The notes: a model not told the origin generated them from the sequence alone. 64,000 nucleotides of DNA from an uncultured Desulfovibrio sp. (GCA_913063155.1 CAJXYU010000003.1:546624-610623); one strand, 5' to 3'; positions 41,135-49,855 are shown, counted from the first letter of the stretch. Program-made: numbers and translations.

Positions 41135-43762
41135 ATGGGATTTGGAGATTGGTTCCCCTTCTTCGGCAGAAAGAAGGAACACCGAAATAATGCGGAAGAA
41201 TTCCGGGCCTTGCTTGCGTCCCGCCATCACCATTTCAGGCAGCTGCTTTCGGCTGACGGCGAAAACCATGAAATCTTCACGGACATCGAGGAAGCCCTGC
41301 GCGGCGAACGCGTCTACGGCATGGCCTTTGTGCGCGCCGCCTGCACCAAGGCAGGGGCCGCCACCTACCGCATGATCCAGCACCTGGACAAGCTGGCGCC
41401 GGGCAAATACACCCGCCTGTACGAGGTCTTCGACGAAATCCGCCGGGAGATCGAGCCGTACATAGCGCGCAAGGAGTTCGAGCGTGGCGGCCCGCTGGTT
41501 CTGGATCTCTCGGATGTGAACCGGGAGCACACGGACCTGTGCGGTTCCAAGATGGCCACCCTGGGAGAAGCCGGACAACGCCTCGGACTTGACATCCCCG
41601 GCGGATTTGTCATCACCGCGGAAGCCTACCGCCACTTCATGGACCGGAACGACCTGCAAGGCACCATCGAGCATATGCTCCAATCAGTGGACAAGGAAGA
41701 CCGGGACACCCTGTTCCAGCTCACCTCCCGGGTCATGCAGGTGATCATGACGGCCCCCCTGCCCGAGGACCTGGAGCGGGAGATTCTGGCCGCCCACACA
41801 CGCCTCATGGAGACGGAGGGAGAAGAAGTCCGTGCGGCCCTGCGCTCCAGCGCCCTGGGCGAGGACACAGAACGCACCACCTTCGCGGGCCAGTACAGCT
41901 CCGTGCTCAACGTGGACCGCGACAGCCTGCTGGACGCCTATCGCGAGGTGGTGGCTTCCAAGTACTCCATGCAGGCCCTGACCTACCGCCTCAACAGAGG
42001 CATCCGACACGAGGACGTAGCCATGTGCGTGGGTTGCATGGCCATGGTGGAGGCCCGTTCCGGCGGAGTGGCCTACTCACGCAGTCCGGTGGACTCCCAG
42101 GACGATTCCATAACCGTCTACTCGGCCTGGGGGCTGCCCCGTGCAGTGGTGGACGGCTCCATAGAAACCGACATATTCACCTTGTCCCGGTCACCGCTGA
42201 CCGTCAAAGACAAGACTGTGGCCCACAAGGCGGAGAAGTACGTCTGCCTGCCGATGGAAGGCACCTGCAGGATCGAAAACCAGGAAAACGAGGACGACCC
42301 GTCCCTCACGGATGAGCAGGCCCTGCAGGTAGCCCGCGCCGCCCTGGACATCGAAGCGCACTTCGGCCTGCCCCAGGACGTGGAATGGGCCATCACCGAT
42401 GACGACGGGTTCAAGCTGCTGCAATGCCGCCCCCTGCCCCGGTCCGAAGGCGATGAAGGCCTTCGGACCGACCGGACGGTTATCGACAACCTGCCGGAAC
42501 CGCTCATGAGCGGCGGCATTACGGCCAGCCCCGGCGTCGCCTTCGGACCGGTCTTCAAGGTCGGCAAGGACGCGGACGCCCTGCAGTTTCCCGAGGGGGC
42601 CGTGATGATCCTGGCACAGGCTCTGCCCCGGCGGGCCGCACTCCTGAGCCGGGCGGCAGCCGTCATTTCCGAACGCGGCGGTGCGGCCGGACACCTGGCC
42701 AACGTGGCCCGGGAGTTCGGAGTGCCCGCCCTGTTCAGCCTGCGCGGAGCCATGAACGCTCTGGAAAACGGACAAACGATCACTGTGGACGCAGACAACA
42801 GGTCGCTGTTCACGAACAAGGTGGAAGCCCTGATGGAGCAGGAACGCCCCCGCCACAATCCCATGCGCGGCAGCCCGGTGCGCTCGGCCCTGCGCAACGC
42901 GGCCCGACACATCATCCGTCTGCGGCTGCTGGACCCGGACAGCGCGGAATTCCGTCCCCGATATTGCAAGACATTCCACGACATCATGCGCTTCTGCCAT
43001 GAAACCGCCGTGCGCGAGATGTTCGATTTCGGCATGAGCCAAGACTACGGCAAGAGCTCTTCGCGCCAGCTCATCTGCGACGTGCCCAAGCAATTCTGGG
43101 TGCTCAACCTGGACGACGGATTCAGCCCGGACGGTCAGGAGCGTACGGATTCCTGCGTGCTCATGTCCCAGGTGGAGTCCATTCCCATGCGCTCCCTGTG
43201 GGCGGGCATGATCGCCGTGCCATGGGAAGGGCCGCCCCCGGTCAATGCGCGCGGCTTCCTGTCGGTCATGTTCGAGGCCACCATGAACCCCAATCTGGCT
43301 GCGGGCCAAGCCTCGGACTTCTTAATGAAGAACTATTTCATCATCTCCAAGAACTACTGCAGCCTGCAGTCCCGCTTCGGCTTCCATTTCTGCAACGTGG
43401 AATCCCTGGTGGGCGACCGGCCCAGCGAGAACTATGCCCGTTTCAACTTCAAGGGCGGAGCCGCCAACCTGGAACGGCGAGTCCTTCGGGCCAAATTCCT
43501 GCAGGAAATACTGGAGTCCTACGACTTCCGGGTCAAAGTGCGCGAGGACAACCTGCTGGCTCGGCTGGAGGGGTACGGCCACTCCACCATGGCCCACAGG
43601 CTCAAGGTATTGGGCTACCTGATCATTCACACTCGCCAGTTGGACATGGTCATGGCCGACTCCCAGGCCGTGACCCGGTTGCGCAACAAGATTACGGAAG
43701 ACCTGGCCCAATTCAAGACGGAGCAGGCGCCCGCGGCTCGGGAAAAGGCGGCCCGCGCATGA
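41135..43762 (+). CDS. PEP-synthase/pyruvate-dikinase-like phosphotransferase with novel C-terminal domain
   Basis: The product is 875 residues. Residues 1-125 are an extra N-terminal region. The ATP-grasp domain, about 130-435, has LCGSKMATLGEAG, RSSALGEDTERTTFAGQ (237-253), CMAMVEARSGGVAYSRSP and the closing GLPQDVEWAITDDDGFKLLQCRP (411-433). The swivelling phosphohistidine domain follows: ISERGGAAGHLANVAREFGVPALF with His520 as the likely phospho-acceptor. From about 600 the TIM-barrel PEP/pyruvate domain expected in PpsA and PPDK is missing; instead a 270-residue unknown domain is rich in Phe, Asn and Arg (NARGFLSVMFEATMNPNLAAGQASDF). Rifampin phosphotransferase shares the ATP-grasp plus His logic with another substrate domain. 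The substrate here is unknown. Confidence 0.88.
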   Translation: MGFGDWFPFFGRKKEHRNNAEEFRALLASRHHHFRQLLSADGENHEIFTDIEEALRGERVYGMAFVRAACTKAGAATYRMIQHLDKLAPGKYTRLYEVFDEIRREIEPYIARKEFERGGPLVLDLSDVNREHTDLCGSKMATLGEAGQRLGLDIPGGFVITAEAYRHFMDRNDLQGTIEHMLQSVDKEDRDTLFQLTSRVMQVIMTAPLPEDLEREILAAHTRLMETEGEEVRAALRSSALGEDTERTTFAGQYSSVLNVDRDSLLDAYREVVASKYSMQALTYRLNRGIRHEDVAMCVGCMAMVEARSGGVAYSRSPVDSQDDSITVYSAWGLPRAVVDGSIETDIFTLSRSPLTVKDKTVAHKAEKYVCLPMEGTCRIENQENEDDPSLTDEQALQVARAALDIEAHFGLPQDVEWAITDDDGFKLLQCRPLPRSEGDEGLRTDRTVIDNLPEPLMSGGITASPGVAFGPVFKVGKDADALQFPEGAVMILAQALPRRAALLSRAAAVISERGGAAGHLANVAREFGVPALFSLRGAMNALENGQTITVDADNRSLFTNKVEALMEQERPRHNPMRGSPVRSALRNAARHIIRLRLLDPDSAEFRPRYCKTFHDIMRFCHETAVREMFDFGMSQDYGKSSSRQLICDVPKQFWVLNLDDGFSPDGQERTDSCVLMSQVESIPMRSLWAGMIAVPWEGPPPVNARGFLSVMFEATMNPNLAAGQASDFLMKNYFIISKNYCSLQSRFGFHFCNVESLVGDRPSENYARFNFKGGAANLERRVLRAKFLQEILESYDFRVKVREDNLLARLEGYGHSTMAHRLKVLGYLIIHTRQLDMVMADSQAVTRLRNKITEDLAQFKTEQAPAAREKAARA

Positions 43763-43842
43763 TAATTTTTCTGGAATACTTGCGTATAGGATTACATCCC
43801 GTATAGTTATGGTAGGAGCCTACTAGAGTACGGAGGTATCGA

Positions 43843-44115
43843 ATGAAGAGTTTGCATTGCATCGTCAAGGGGAAGGTTCAGGGGGGCAATTTCCAGGGCT
43901 GGCTGCAGAAGCAGGCCGAAGTCCTCGGGCTGACCGGTTGGGTGCGCAATATCGCGGACGGGGAGGCCGAGATTCTGGCGCAGGGGGATCCCGGAAAATT
44001 CGAGGACTTCGAGGAGATGATCCGCACCGAAGCCCCGCTTCCCGAAGTGGAGGACATCCGGTTCGAGGAGATCGACCATGACAAGGCCTACGACGTTTTC
44101 AAAATGAGGGGCTAG
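43843..44115 (+). CDS. Acylphosphatase-fold protein lacking the catalytic arginine
   Basis: The product is 90 residues, the normal acylphosphatase length. The fold signature is present: SLHCIVKGKVQGGNFQGWLQKQAEVLGLTGWVRNIADGEAEILAQG. The catalytic loop normally reads GxVQGVxFR; here it is VQGGNFQ, with Gln (codon CAG) at the position of the phosphate-binding Arg, while the catalytic Asn in GWVRN is kept. Hydrolysis of acyl phosphates should be strongly impaired, so it may only bind acyl-phosphate or RNA-like ligands. GGAGGT lies upstream. It stands 80 bp after the dikinase gene on the same strand. Confidence 0.88.
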   Translation: MKSLHCIVKGKVQGGNFQGWLQKQAEVLGLTGWVRNIADGEAEILAQGDPGKFEDFEEMIRTEAPLPEVEDIRFEEIDHDKAYDVFKMRG

Positions 44116-44246
44116 GCGGCTCTGTTGAGAATGGGCTGCCTCCTTTGCCGCCGCGGAGAAATAGATCTGCACACATGCCCTGTTTGAAATATGTGCAGAA
44201 CTATTTCCCCTTGCGCCGTGTACCCGAACCATTTTAAACAGCCGCC
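44115..44246. repeat. Nested inverted repeat, about 130 bp
   Basis: Outer arms GGCGGCTCTGTTGAGAATGG (44115-44134) and CCATTTTAAACAGCCGCC (44229-44246) pair with a two-base bulge and two weak pairs. Inside, GAAATAGATCTGCACA (44158-44173) pairs with TGTGCAGAACTATTTC (44192-44207) with one mismatch around an 18-base loop. It starts one base before the end of the acylphosphatase gene. The architecture is similar to that of 3461-3572, but the sequences are unrelated. Confidence 0.7.
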
Positions 44247-44441
44247 GCTCTCTGCAAAGATTGCGCTTGGGGTTCGTGAATTGCACGCGTAACTGATTTC
44301 TTTTGCTGAACAAGTGTGAATTTTGTGGGCTGCGGCCCGGGCACGACTTTTGCTTCGATCCCGGGCTGTGGCCCGTTGCTTTCACGGCGGCGGCCCGGTA
44401 TACAACCGACAGGAAAAGGATACCCGAACCGGAGTCACCCC
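44116..44441. other. Gene-free region containing the nested palindrome
   Basis: The 326-bp gap between the acylphosphatase and the kinase gene is dominated by the palindrome. After it lies AT/GC-mixed sequence that must hold the kinase promoter. The open frame that runs through 44316-44441 has no start with a ribosome-binding site and proline/cysteine-rich random-looking residues, so I do not call it. Confidence 0.55.
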
Positions 44442-45860
44442 GTGAGACTGTTCCCGAAAATGAGCATATCGGCCAGGATGCTCGCCTGGGCCCTGGCCAT
44501 CACCGCCATCTTCTGCGCCACCACCGCTTACCTCGTCTACCAGATCAGAAACGAATCCGCCCTGACCCGCGAGATCGCCTCCACGCGTTACGAGATCGGC
44601 GTGGCCGTACAGCGGATGATGGAACGGCTGGAAAGCGTGCAGACCAACATCGCCCGATTCAAAGTACTGGAAGGCGACGAAACCGCAGCCCAGTTCATCG
44701 TGGACGACCTGGCTCGCTTCGGGGACATCCTTCGCGAAACCCTGGAACGGCACCCCGAGTACGCCAGGCAATGGGCTCCCCTCACCGCGGAATACACCAT
44801 CAGCCTGACCGTGGCCGAAGACCCGGGACAGGCGTTCGACAACGACGCCACCATCCAGTCCTGGATGGCCATCCTGGCCGCCACCAGAAAGGAAAACCGC
44901 CAGGCCATCACCAAAGGACTGGCCCGGCTGCGAAAGAATAACATCCACGCCTATCAGGTCGGTTTCTACGGCCTCATCGTCTGCCTGCTGCTGGCCGTGC
45001 CGGGCAGCGCCCTGCTAACCTGGCGGCTCAGCACCCACCTGGGGAAGGTCCGTGGCGGCATCAGATCTCTGAGCAGCGGCGAGACACCGGCGCCGGTGCG
45101 TGTGGATTCCGGCGACGAACTGGAGGAACTGGCCGACGCCTTCAACGACATGGCCGACAAGCTGCGGCGCGAGGAGTGCATGCGTTCGGACTTCATATCC
45201 ATGCTCAGCCACGAAATACGCACTCCCCTGACTTCCATCCGCGAATCCGTGGACATGATTGCGGACGGCGTGTTCGGAGAGGTGAACGAAAAACAGGAGC
45301 GTTTCCTGCGCATCGCCGAAAAAGAGACCGACCGACTGGCCGGGCTGCTGCGCAGACTCATGACCGTTTCCCGACTGGAGTCGGGGAAACTCGACCTGCG
45401 CCCGGCTGAAATGGACAGCGTAGAGTTGGTGCGTTCCACCATGGAGCGCCTGGAGTCCTCGGCTTTGGCCAAGAATATTTCCTTCAGAGCCCGTGTCCCC
45501 GATGAACCGGCCCTGCTTGTGGCCGACCGTGAACATCTCCGCCAGGTCCTCTTGAACCTGGGCGGTAACGCCATCAAATTCTCGCCCGAAAACAGCACGG
45601 TCACCTTTAGTCTGGACCAGGACGACAATGGCCTGATTTTCAGTGTGGACGACCAGGGGCCCGGCGTGCCCGAGTCCGAACGGGAACTGGTCTTCCAGAA
45701 ATATTACCGGGCCGAGGGTGTGCGCTCGGACAAGGATGGCGCAGGCCTGGGCCTGGCTATCTCCCGCAAGATCGTGGAGGCCCACCAGGGGCGCATGTGG
45801 GTGGACTGCGGCACAGAGGGCGGCTGCGGTTTCAGATTCTTCATCCCGGACAGGCCTTGA
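44442..45860 (+). CDS. Sensor histidine kinase with HAMP domain
   Basis: The product is 472 residues from GTG at 44442, behind CCGGAG; ATG at 44460 is an alternative. Order: transmembrane helix about 12-34, a helical periplasmic sensor of about 130 residues, second helix about 175-195 (VGFYGLIVCLLLAVPGSALL), HAMP, then HisKA with DFISMLSHEIRTPLTSIRESVDMI, N-box VLLNLGGNAIKFS, G1 VDDQGPGVPE, and G2 DGAGLGLAISRKIVEAH. A complete orthodox kinase. Its regulator follows 95 bp later (45956), forming a two-component pair. Confidence 0.93.
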   Translation: MRLFPKMSISARMLAWALAITAIFCATTAYLVYQIRNESALTREIASTRYEIGVAVQRMMERLESVQTNIARFKVLEGDETAAQFIVDDLARFGDILRETLERHPEYARQWAPLTAEYTISLTVAEDPGQAFDNDATIQSWMAILAATRKENRQAITKGLARLRKNNIHAYQVGFYGLIVCLLLAVPGSALLTWRLSTHLGKVRGGIRSLSSGETPAPVRVDSGDELEELADAFNDMADKLRREECMRSDFISMLSHEIRTPLTSIRESVDMIADGVFGEVNEKQERFLRIAEKETDRLAGLLRRLMTVSRLESGKLDLRPAEMDSVELVRSTMERLESSALAKNISFRARVPDEPALLVADREHLRQVLLNLGGNAIKFSPENSTVTFSLDQDDNGLIFSVDDQGPGVPESERELVFQKYYRAEGVRSDKDGAGLGLAISRKIVEAHQGRMWVDCGTEGGCGFRFFIPDRP

Positions 45861-45955
45861 AAATGACCAAACTCCTGCGCTGCGGACCGGCGCTCCCCTG
45901 TCCACGACGCCAATCTTTTGAAGATTCTCAAAAAAAGTTAAATAATGGAGAGCAT

Positions 45956-47293
45956 ATGAGCAGAAGCGACACGCCGGTCATCCTGGCCGTGGACGACGAC
46001 GAAAACATCCTCACCGTGCTGGAGGCGCGCCTGGAGAGCGCTGGTTACGAAACCCTGCCGGCCGATTGCGCTGAAACCGCCCTGGAAATGCTGGCCGACA
46101 ACCGTGTGGACCTGATCATCTCGGACGTAAAGATGCCCGGCATGGGAGGACAGGGGCTGCTGGAGGAAGTGCTCCGCTCCTGGCCGCACATCCCCATCAT
46201 CATGCTCACGGCACACGGCACCATCCCGGATGCGGTCAATTCCATCCAGACCGGCGCCGCCGACTACATGACAAAACCGTTCGACGGACGGGATCTGCTG
46301 AAATGCATCGAAAAAAATCTCGCAACCGCTCCCACGCCCACCTCCCGGAAACAAACTCCCATAAACAGTGAAATCTGGGGCGGAGAAGCGCAGTCCATGA
46401 AGCATTTCTTTTCCCTCCTGGAACGGGTGGCCCCGGCCGAGGCCAACGTCCTGCTCTTGGGCGAATCCGGCACCGGCAAGGAAAAGGCGGCCAAAATCAT
46501 CCACACCCACAGCCCGCGCGCCAAGGGGCCGCTGGTGGTGGTGGACTGCGGCTCCACCCAGCCCACCCTGCTGGAAAGCGAACTCTTCGGCCACGTCAAG
46601 GGCTCCTTCACTCATGCGATGAAAGACAAGAAGGGCCTCATCGAAGAGGCCGACGGCGGCACCCTGTTCCTGGACGAGATAGGCAACATTTCACCGGAAA
46701 TGCAGACCCGCCTGCTGCGTTTCCTGCAGGAACGCACCATCCGCCGCGTGGGCGATACCAAGGAACGCAAGGTTTCCTGCCGGGTCATTTCGGCTACCAA
46801 CGCCAGCCTACCGGACATGGTGCGGGAGGGATCGTTCCGCGAGGACCTCTACTACCGTCTCAAGGTGGTGGCCCTCACCATTCCTCCCCTGCGCAAGCGT
46901 GTGGAGGACATCCCGGTGCTGGCCCGAAAATTCGCAGAGATGTACTGCAAATCCCAGAACCGATCGATGGCCGATTTCACACCTGAAGCCATGAAGCTCA
47001 TGCAGGAACACCCCTGGCCCGGCAACGTCCGCGAACTGCAGCACGCCGTTGAAGGGGCGCTGGTCTTCTGCCGGGGCGATCTCATCCGGCCTGAAGACCT
47101 GCAGCTGGAGCCGCAGGCTTCGCCCCTGCCCGATGAGGATTCCCTCTCTCTTGAGGACAACGAGCGCAAGGCCATCATCAAAGCCCTGGAGCACTGTAAC
47201 GGGGTCAAGAAGGCCGCGGCCGACGAACTGGGCATCAGCCGTCGCGCCATCCATTACAAGATCAAGAAATACGGTATCGACGTACCGTCCTAG
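45956..47293 (+). CDS. NtrC-type response regulator with altered sigma-54 loop
   Basis: The product is 445 residues from ATG at 45956 with GGAG upstream. Receiver 1-125 (VILAVDDDENILTVLEARL; Asp in VDLIISDVKMPGMGGQGLL; Lys in DYMTKPFDG). AAA+ domain about 145-385: Walker A VLLLGESGTGKEKAAKII, Walker B GTLFLDEIGNI, sensor regions intact. The loop that normally reads GAFTGA is GSFTHA (HVKGSFTHAMKDKKG). C-terminal Fis-type helix-turn-helix (GVKKAAADELGISRRAIHYKIKKYGI). The phospho-switch and DNA-binding parts look functional; the loop change leaves sigma-54 engagement in question. Partner of the kinase at 44442. Confidence 0.93.
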   Translation: MSRSDTPVILAVDDDENILTVLEARLESAGYETLPADCAETALEMLADNRVDLIISDVKMPGMGGQGLLEEVLRSWPHIPIIMLTAHGTIPDAVNSIQTGAADYMTKPFDGRDLLKCIEKNLATAPTPTSRKQTPINSEIWGGEAQSMKHFFSLLERVAPAEANVLLLGESGTGKEKAAKIIHTHSPRAKGPLVVVDCGSTQPTLLESELFGHVKGSFTHAMKDKKGLIEEADGGTLFLDEIGNISPEMQTRLLRFLQERTIRRVGDTKERKVSCRVISATNASLPDMVREGSFREDLYYRLKVVALTIPPLRKRVEDIPVLARKFAEMYCKSQNRSMADFTPEAMKLMQEHPWPGNVRELQHAVEGALVFCRGDLIRPEDLQLEPQASPLPDEDSLSLEDNERKAIIKALEHCNGVKKAAADELGISRRAIHYKIKKYGIDVPS

Positions 47294-47322
47294 AAACACA
47301 TCCAATTTCAAGGCACAGACAA

Positions 47323-47360
47323 GGTCCGGCAGGTGGTTTCCTCCTGCCGGATTTTGTTTT
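47323..47360 (+). terminator. Terminator after the NtrC-type regulator
   Basis: TCCGGCAGG pairs with CCTGCCGGA around TGGTTTCCT, followed by TTTTGTTTT. Confidence 0.9.
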
Positions 47361-47455
47361 ATAATTACCGGAAAGTCGATACCGGGCTCCGTGATTGCAA
47401 TGCACTGACCGTCCGCCGCATCAACCGTACCGACAGCCGTTCAAGGAGACATCCC

Positions 47456-48709
47456 ATGAGCATGAAACCCGTCCTGCCCGTGCGTAAACAGTTCAGGGCT
47501 CCGTTCATCAACACCAACCAGGTCATCCAGCACCAATTCGTGCATTATGACCATGATTTCGTCAGCAAAAAAGAAAAACGAGATCCGGAACTCGTCGAGA
47601 TGGAAGAACACCTCAACGATCTCGAGCGCCAAGGGCATGAGATGATGATCTCGCGCCAGCTCTATTTCCGCGCCAAATGGTACGAGGAGTATACGGCCCA
47701 CTTCCGGGAGTTCGACAAGGAGAAGGCGCTTTTCGAGGCAAGCCTTTTGGACAAGAACCAGCCCGAGCGACTCGAGCAGTGCGAGGAAGGGTATTGGGGC
47801 AAGTTCCTCAAACTCTATTTCCTCAAATTCGATCAGACCGTGGACGCCATCAACGAACTGAGCGAAACAACGGAGTCGCCCAAGTATCCCCTGACCTTCA
47901 TGGAGCACCTCAACGACCCGGTGGTGCGCAACCGCTACCTCAAAAGCCTGCTGGTCTCGGACATCCCGGAAACCGGGGTGAACAACCGCGACGCCCTCAA
48001 CGCCATGGCTTCGGGCCTGGCCCAATTCTGCTTCAAGAACCGGCTGAAAAAATACATCCGCAACTACACCCAGGGCTTCGATCTTACCGACGAATACGTG
48101 GAATCCTACAAGGAGTTCGTGGACTGGTGGCAGGACGAAACCACAGGCTACTGGGGGGCATGGTACAAAACCGACTTCGGCATGCTGCACACCACGGACC
48201 TGAGCATCACCTATCACATGATCGCCTACATCAGGAAAGCCAAAACCCTGCCCATCAACCACTGGCCCCAGATCATCAGGACCACCTTCGAGATCAAGAA
48301 CCGACCCTATCCGTACGGCTGGATGCATGAAGGCCACATGAACAATCACAACAGCTACGACGTGGCCAAGATATTCAAATTCGGATGGGACGAAATGACC
48401 GACGGCCAGCGCACCCACGCCTCCCGGGAAATCCAGGAAATGCTCGACTACTGCCTGAACGTATCCTGGAACGACGCAGAGGGCTTTGTGGGCGATCCGA
48501 GCTTTTACAACTCCCTGAGCTCCGCCTACTACTTCGGTGTCTCCTTCCTGTGCATCATCGGCTATTTCAACAAGGACGAACGGTTCTGGACCGACCAGGA
48601 CTTTCCCGAGGCGCCCGCCATGAAACAAAAGATACTGGACAAGATGGACGAACTGGACATGGACGACCGCATATCCGAAGCCGCCAGGGACCGGCTGACC
48701 AGTTGCTGA
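47456..48709 (+). CDS. Unknown 417-residue soluble protein
   Basis: From ATG at 47456 with AAGGAG eight bases upstream. The protein is helical, soluble, without signal peptide and rich in Trp, Tyr, Phe and His. The first 150 residues are charged helices (DPELVEMEEHLNDLERQGHEMMISRQLYFRAKWYEEYTAHFREFDKEKALFEASL). The second half carries repeated aromatic helices and a striking YPYGWMHEGHMNNHNSYDVAKIF segment that could hold a metal or active site. The repeated W/Y/F-helix pattern is reminiscent of alpha/alpha toroids, but this is a guess. Monocistronic with its own terminator. Function unknown. Confidence 0.82.
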   Translation: MSMKPVLPVRKQFRAPFINTNQVIQHQFVHYDHDFVSKKEKRDPELVEMEEHLNDLERQGHEMMISRQLYFRAKWYEEYTAHFREFDKEKALFEASLLDKNQPERLEQCEEGYWGKFLKLYFLKFDQTVDAINELSETTESPKYPLTFMEHLNDPVVRNRYLKSLLVSDIPETGVNNRDALNAMASGLAQFCFKNRLKKYIRNYTQGFDLTDEYVESYKEFVDWWQDETTGYWGAWYKTDFGMLHTTDLSITYHMIAYIRKAKTLPINHWPQIIRTTFEIKNRPYPYGWMHEGHMNNHNSYDVAKIFKFGWDEMTDGQRTHASREIQEMLDYCLNVSWNDAEGFVGDPSFYNSLSSAYYFGVSFLCIIGYFNKDERFWTDQDFPEAPAMKQKILDKMDELDMDDRISEAARDRLTSC

Positions 48710-48714
48710 CCATG

Positions 48715-48746
48715 AAGGCCCGGCTCTTTGCCGGGCCTCTTCATTC
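48715..48746 (+). terminator. Terminator after the 417-residue protein gene
   Basis: AAGGCCCGGC (48715-48724) pairs with GCCGGGCC (48730-48737) and CTT, followed by TCATT. Confidence 0.85.
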
Positions 48747-48882
48747 GTACAACTGAGTGCACGATTGCCTTTATTCCCGTCCCGGCGCGCTCCCGCCCCC
48801 CTCTAACAAGCTTGCTTGCTCATGACCCCTTAGTGTAAGGGAATAATTGGCAACCCAGCAAAAAATCTTCCCGGAGGGGCGA

Positions 48883-49839
48883 ATGGTCAAAACCGACATC
48901 CTGCTCGAATCGGGCACCAACGAACTCGAAATCGTGGAGTTCTACATCGACGAGCAAGCCAGGAAAGACGAGGATCAAGACAAATACCGGGGTTTTTACG
49001 GCATCAACGTGGCCAAGGTCCTGGAGATCATCCGCATGCCAGAACTCACGGACATGCCCGAAGTTTCCCATCCGGCCGTACTCGGGGCCTTCAACTTGCG
49101 CAACCAGATCATTCCGCTCATCGATCTGGCCAAGTGGCTGGGAAAAAATCGCATTGAAAGCGAGGAACTCAAGGTTATCGTCACGGAATTCAACCTGACC
49201 CGAAGCGCTTTCCTGGTTTCCGGCGTGACCAGAATCCACCGCATCGGCTGGGACGAGGTGGAAGCGCCCACCAACTACGTCTCCGCCCTGACCGTCAACT
49301 CCATCACCGGAGTGGTCAAATTCTCCAACCGCATCGTTTTCATCCTGGACATGGAAAAGATCACTGCGGACCTGAACCCGGGTATGGGCGAGACCAAGGA
49401 GCCGGCTCCGCAGGTGGTACAGGAGGTGCGCACCAGGCACCTTCGCGCCCTGGTGGTGGACGACTCCAACATGGCTCGCAAGATGGTGACCGGCGTGCTG
49501 GAAAAGGCCGGTTTCGAGGTGGGCACGGCCGAAAACGGGGAACAGGCCTGGCAAAAGCTCATGGCCATCCGCAACAACGCGGAGCAGCAGAACAGACCCC
49601 TCAAGGACTTCATCGACGTCCTCGTATCCGACATCGAAATGCCGATCATGGATGGTCACAACCTGACCAAACGGGTCAAGGAGGACCACACCCTGCGCCA
49701 CCTGCCGGTGGTTCTGTGCTCCTCCATCATCACCGACACCCTGCGTCACAAGGGCTCGGCAGTGGGAGCCGACGACCAGGTCTCCAAGGCGGAGTTGGGC
49801 GAGCTCGCGAGCAAAGTCATTCAATTGGTGGAACGATAG
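48883..49839 (+). CDS. cheV: CheV chemotaxis coupling protein
   Basis: The product is 318 residues from ATG at 48883, 5 bases after GGAGG; a longer TTG-started frame exists. Residues 10-160 are a CheW domain (ELEIVEFYIDEQ, RGFYGINVAKVLEIIRMPELTDMPEVSHPAVLGAFNLRNQIIPLIDLAKWLG). Residues 195-315 are a receiver (LRALVVDDSNMARKMVTGVLEKAG; phospho-Asp in DVLVSDIEMPIMDGHNL; SKAEL). CheV couples chemoreceptors to CheA and adapts by being phosphorylated. It precedes the DUF885 gene by 16 bp. The chemoreceptor at 12000 could be among its clients. Confidence 0.93.
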   Translation: MVKTDILLESGTNELEIVEFYIDEQARKDEDQDKYRGFYGINVAKVLEIIRMPELTDMPEVSHPAVLGAFNLRNQIIPLIDLAKWLGKNRIESEELKVIVTEFNLTRSAFLVSGVTRIHRIGWDEVEAPTNYVSALTVNSITGVVKFSNRIVFILDMEKITADLNPGMGETKEPAPQVVQEVRTRHLRALVVDDSNMARKMVTGVLEKAGFEVGTAENGEQAWQKLMAIRNNAEQQNRPLKDFIDVLVSDIEMPIMDGHNLTKRVKEDHTLRHLPVVLCSSIITDTLRHKGSAVGADDQVSKAELGELASKVIQLVER

Positions 49840-49855
49840 GAGCCGCCCCTGAACC

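Noticed and set aside
44316..44441. Upstream extension of the HAMP kinase frame
   Set aside because: The 42 codons are Gly/Pro/Cys-rich and lack a start site; GTG 44442 behind CCGGAG is preferred.
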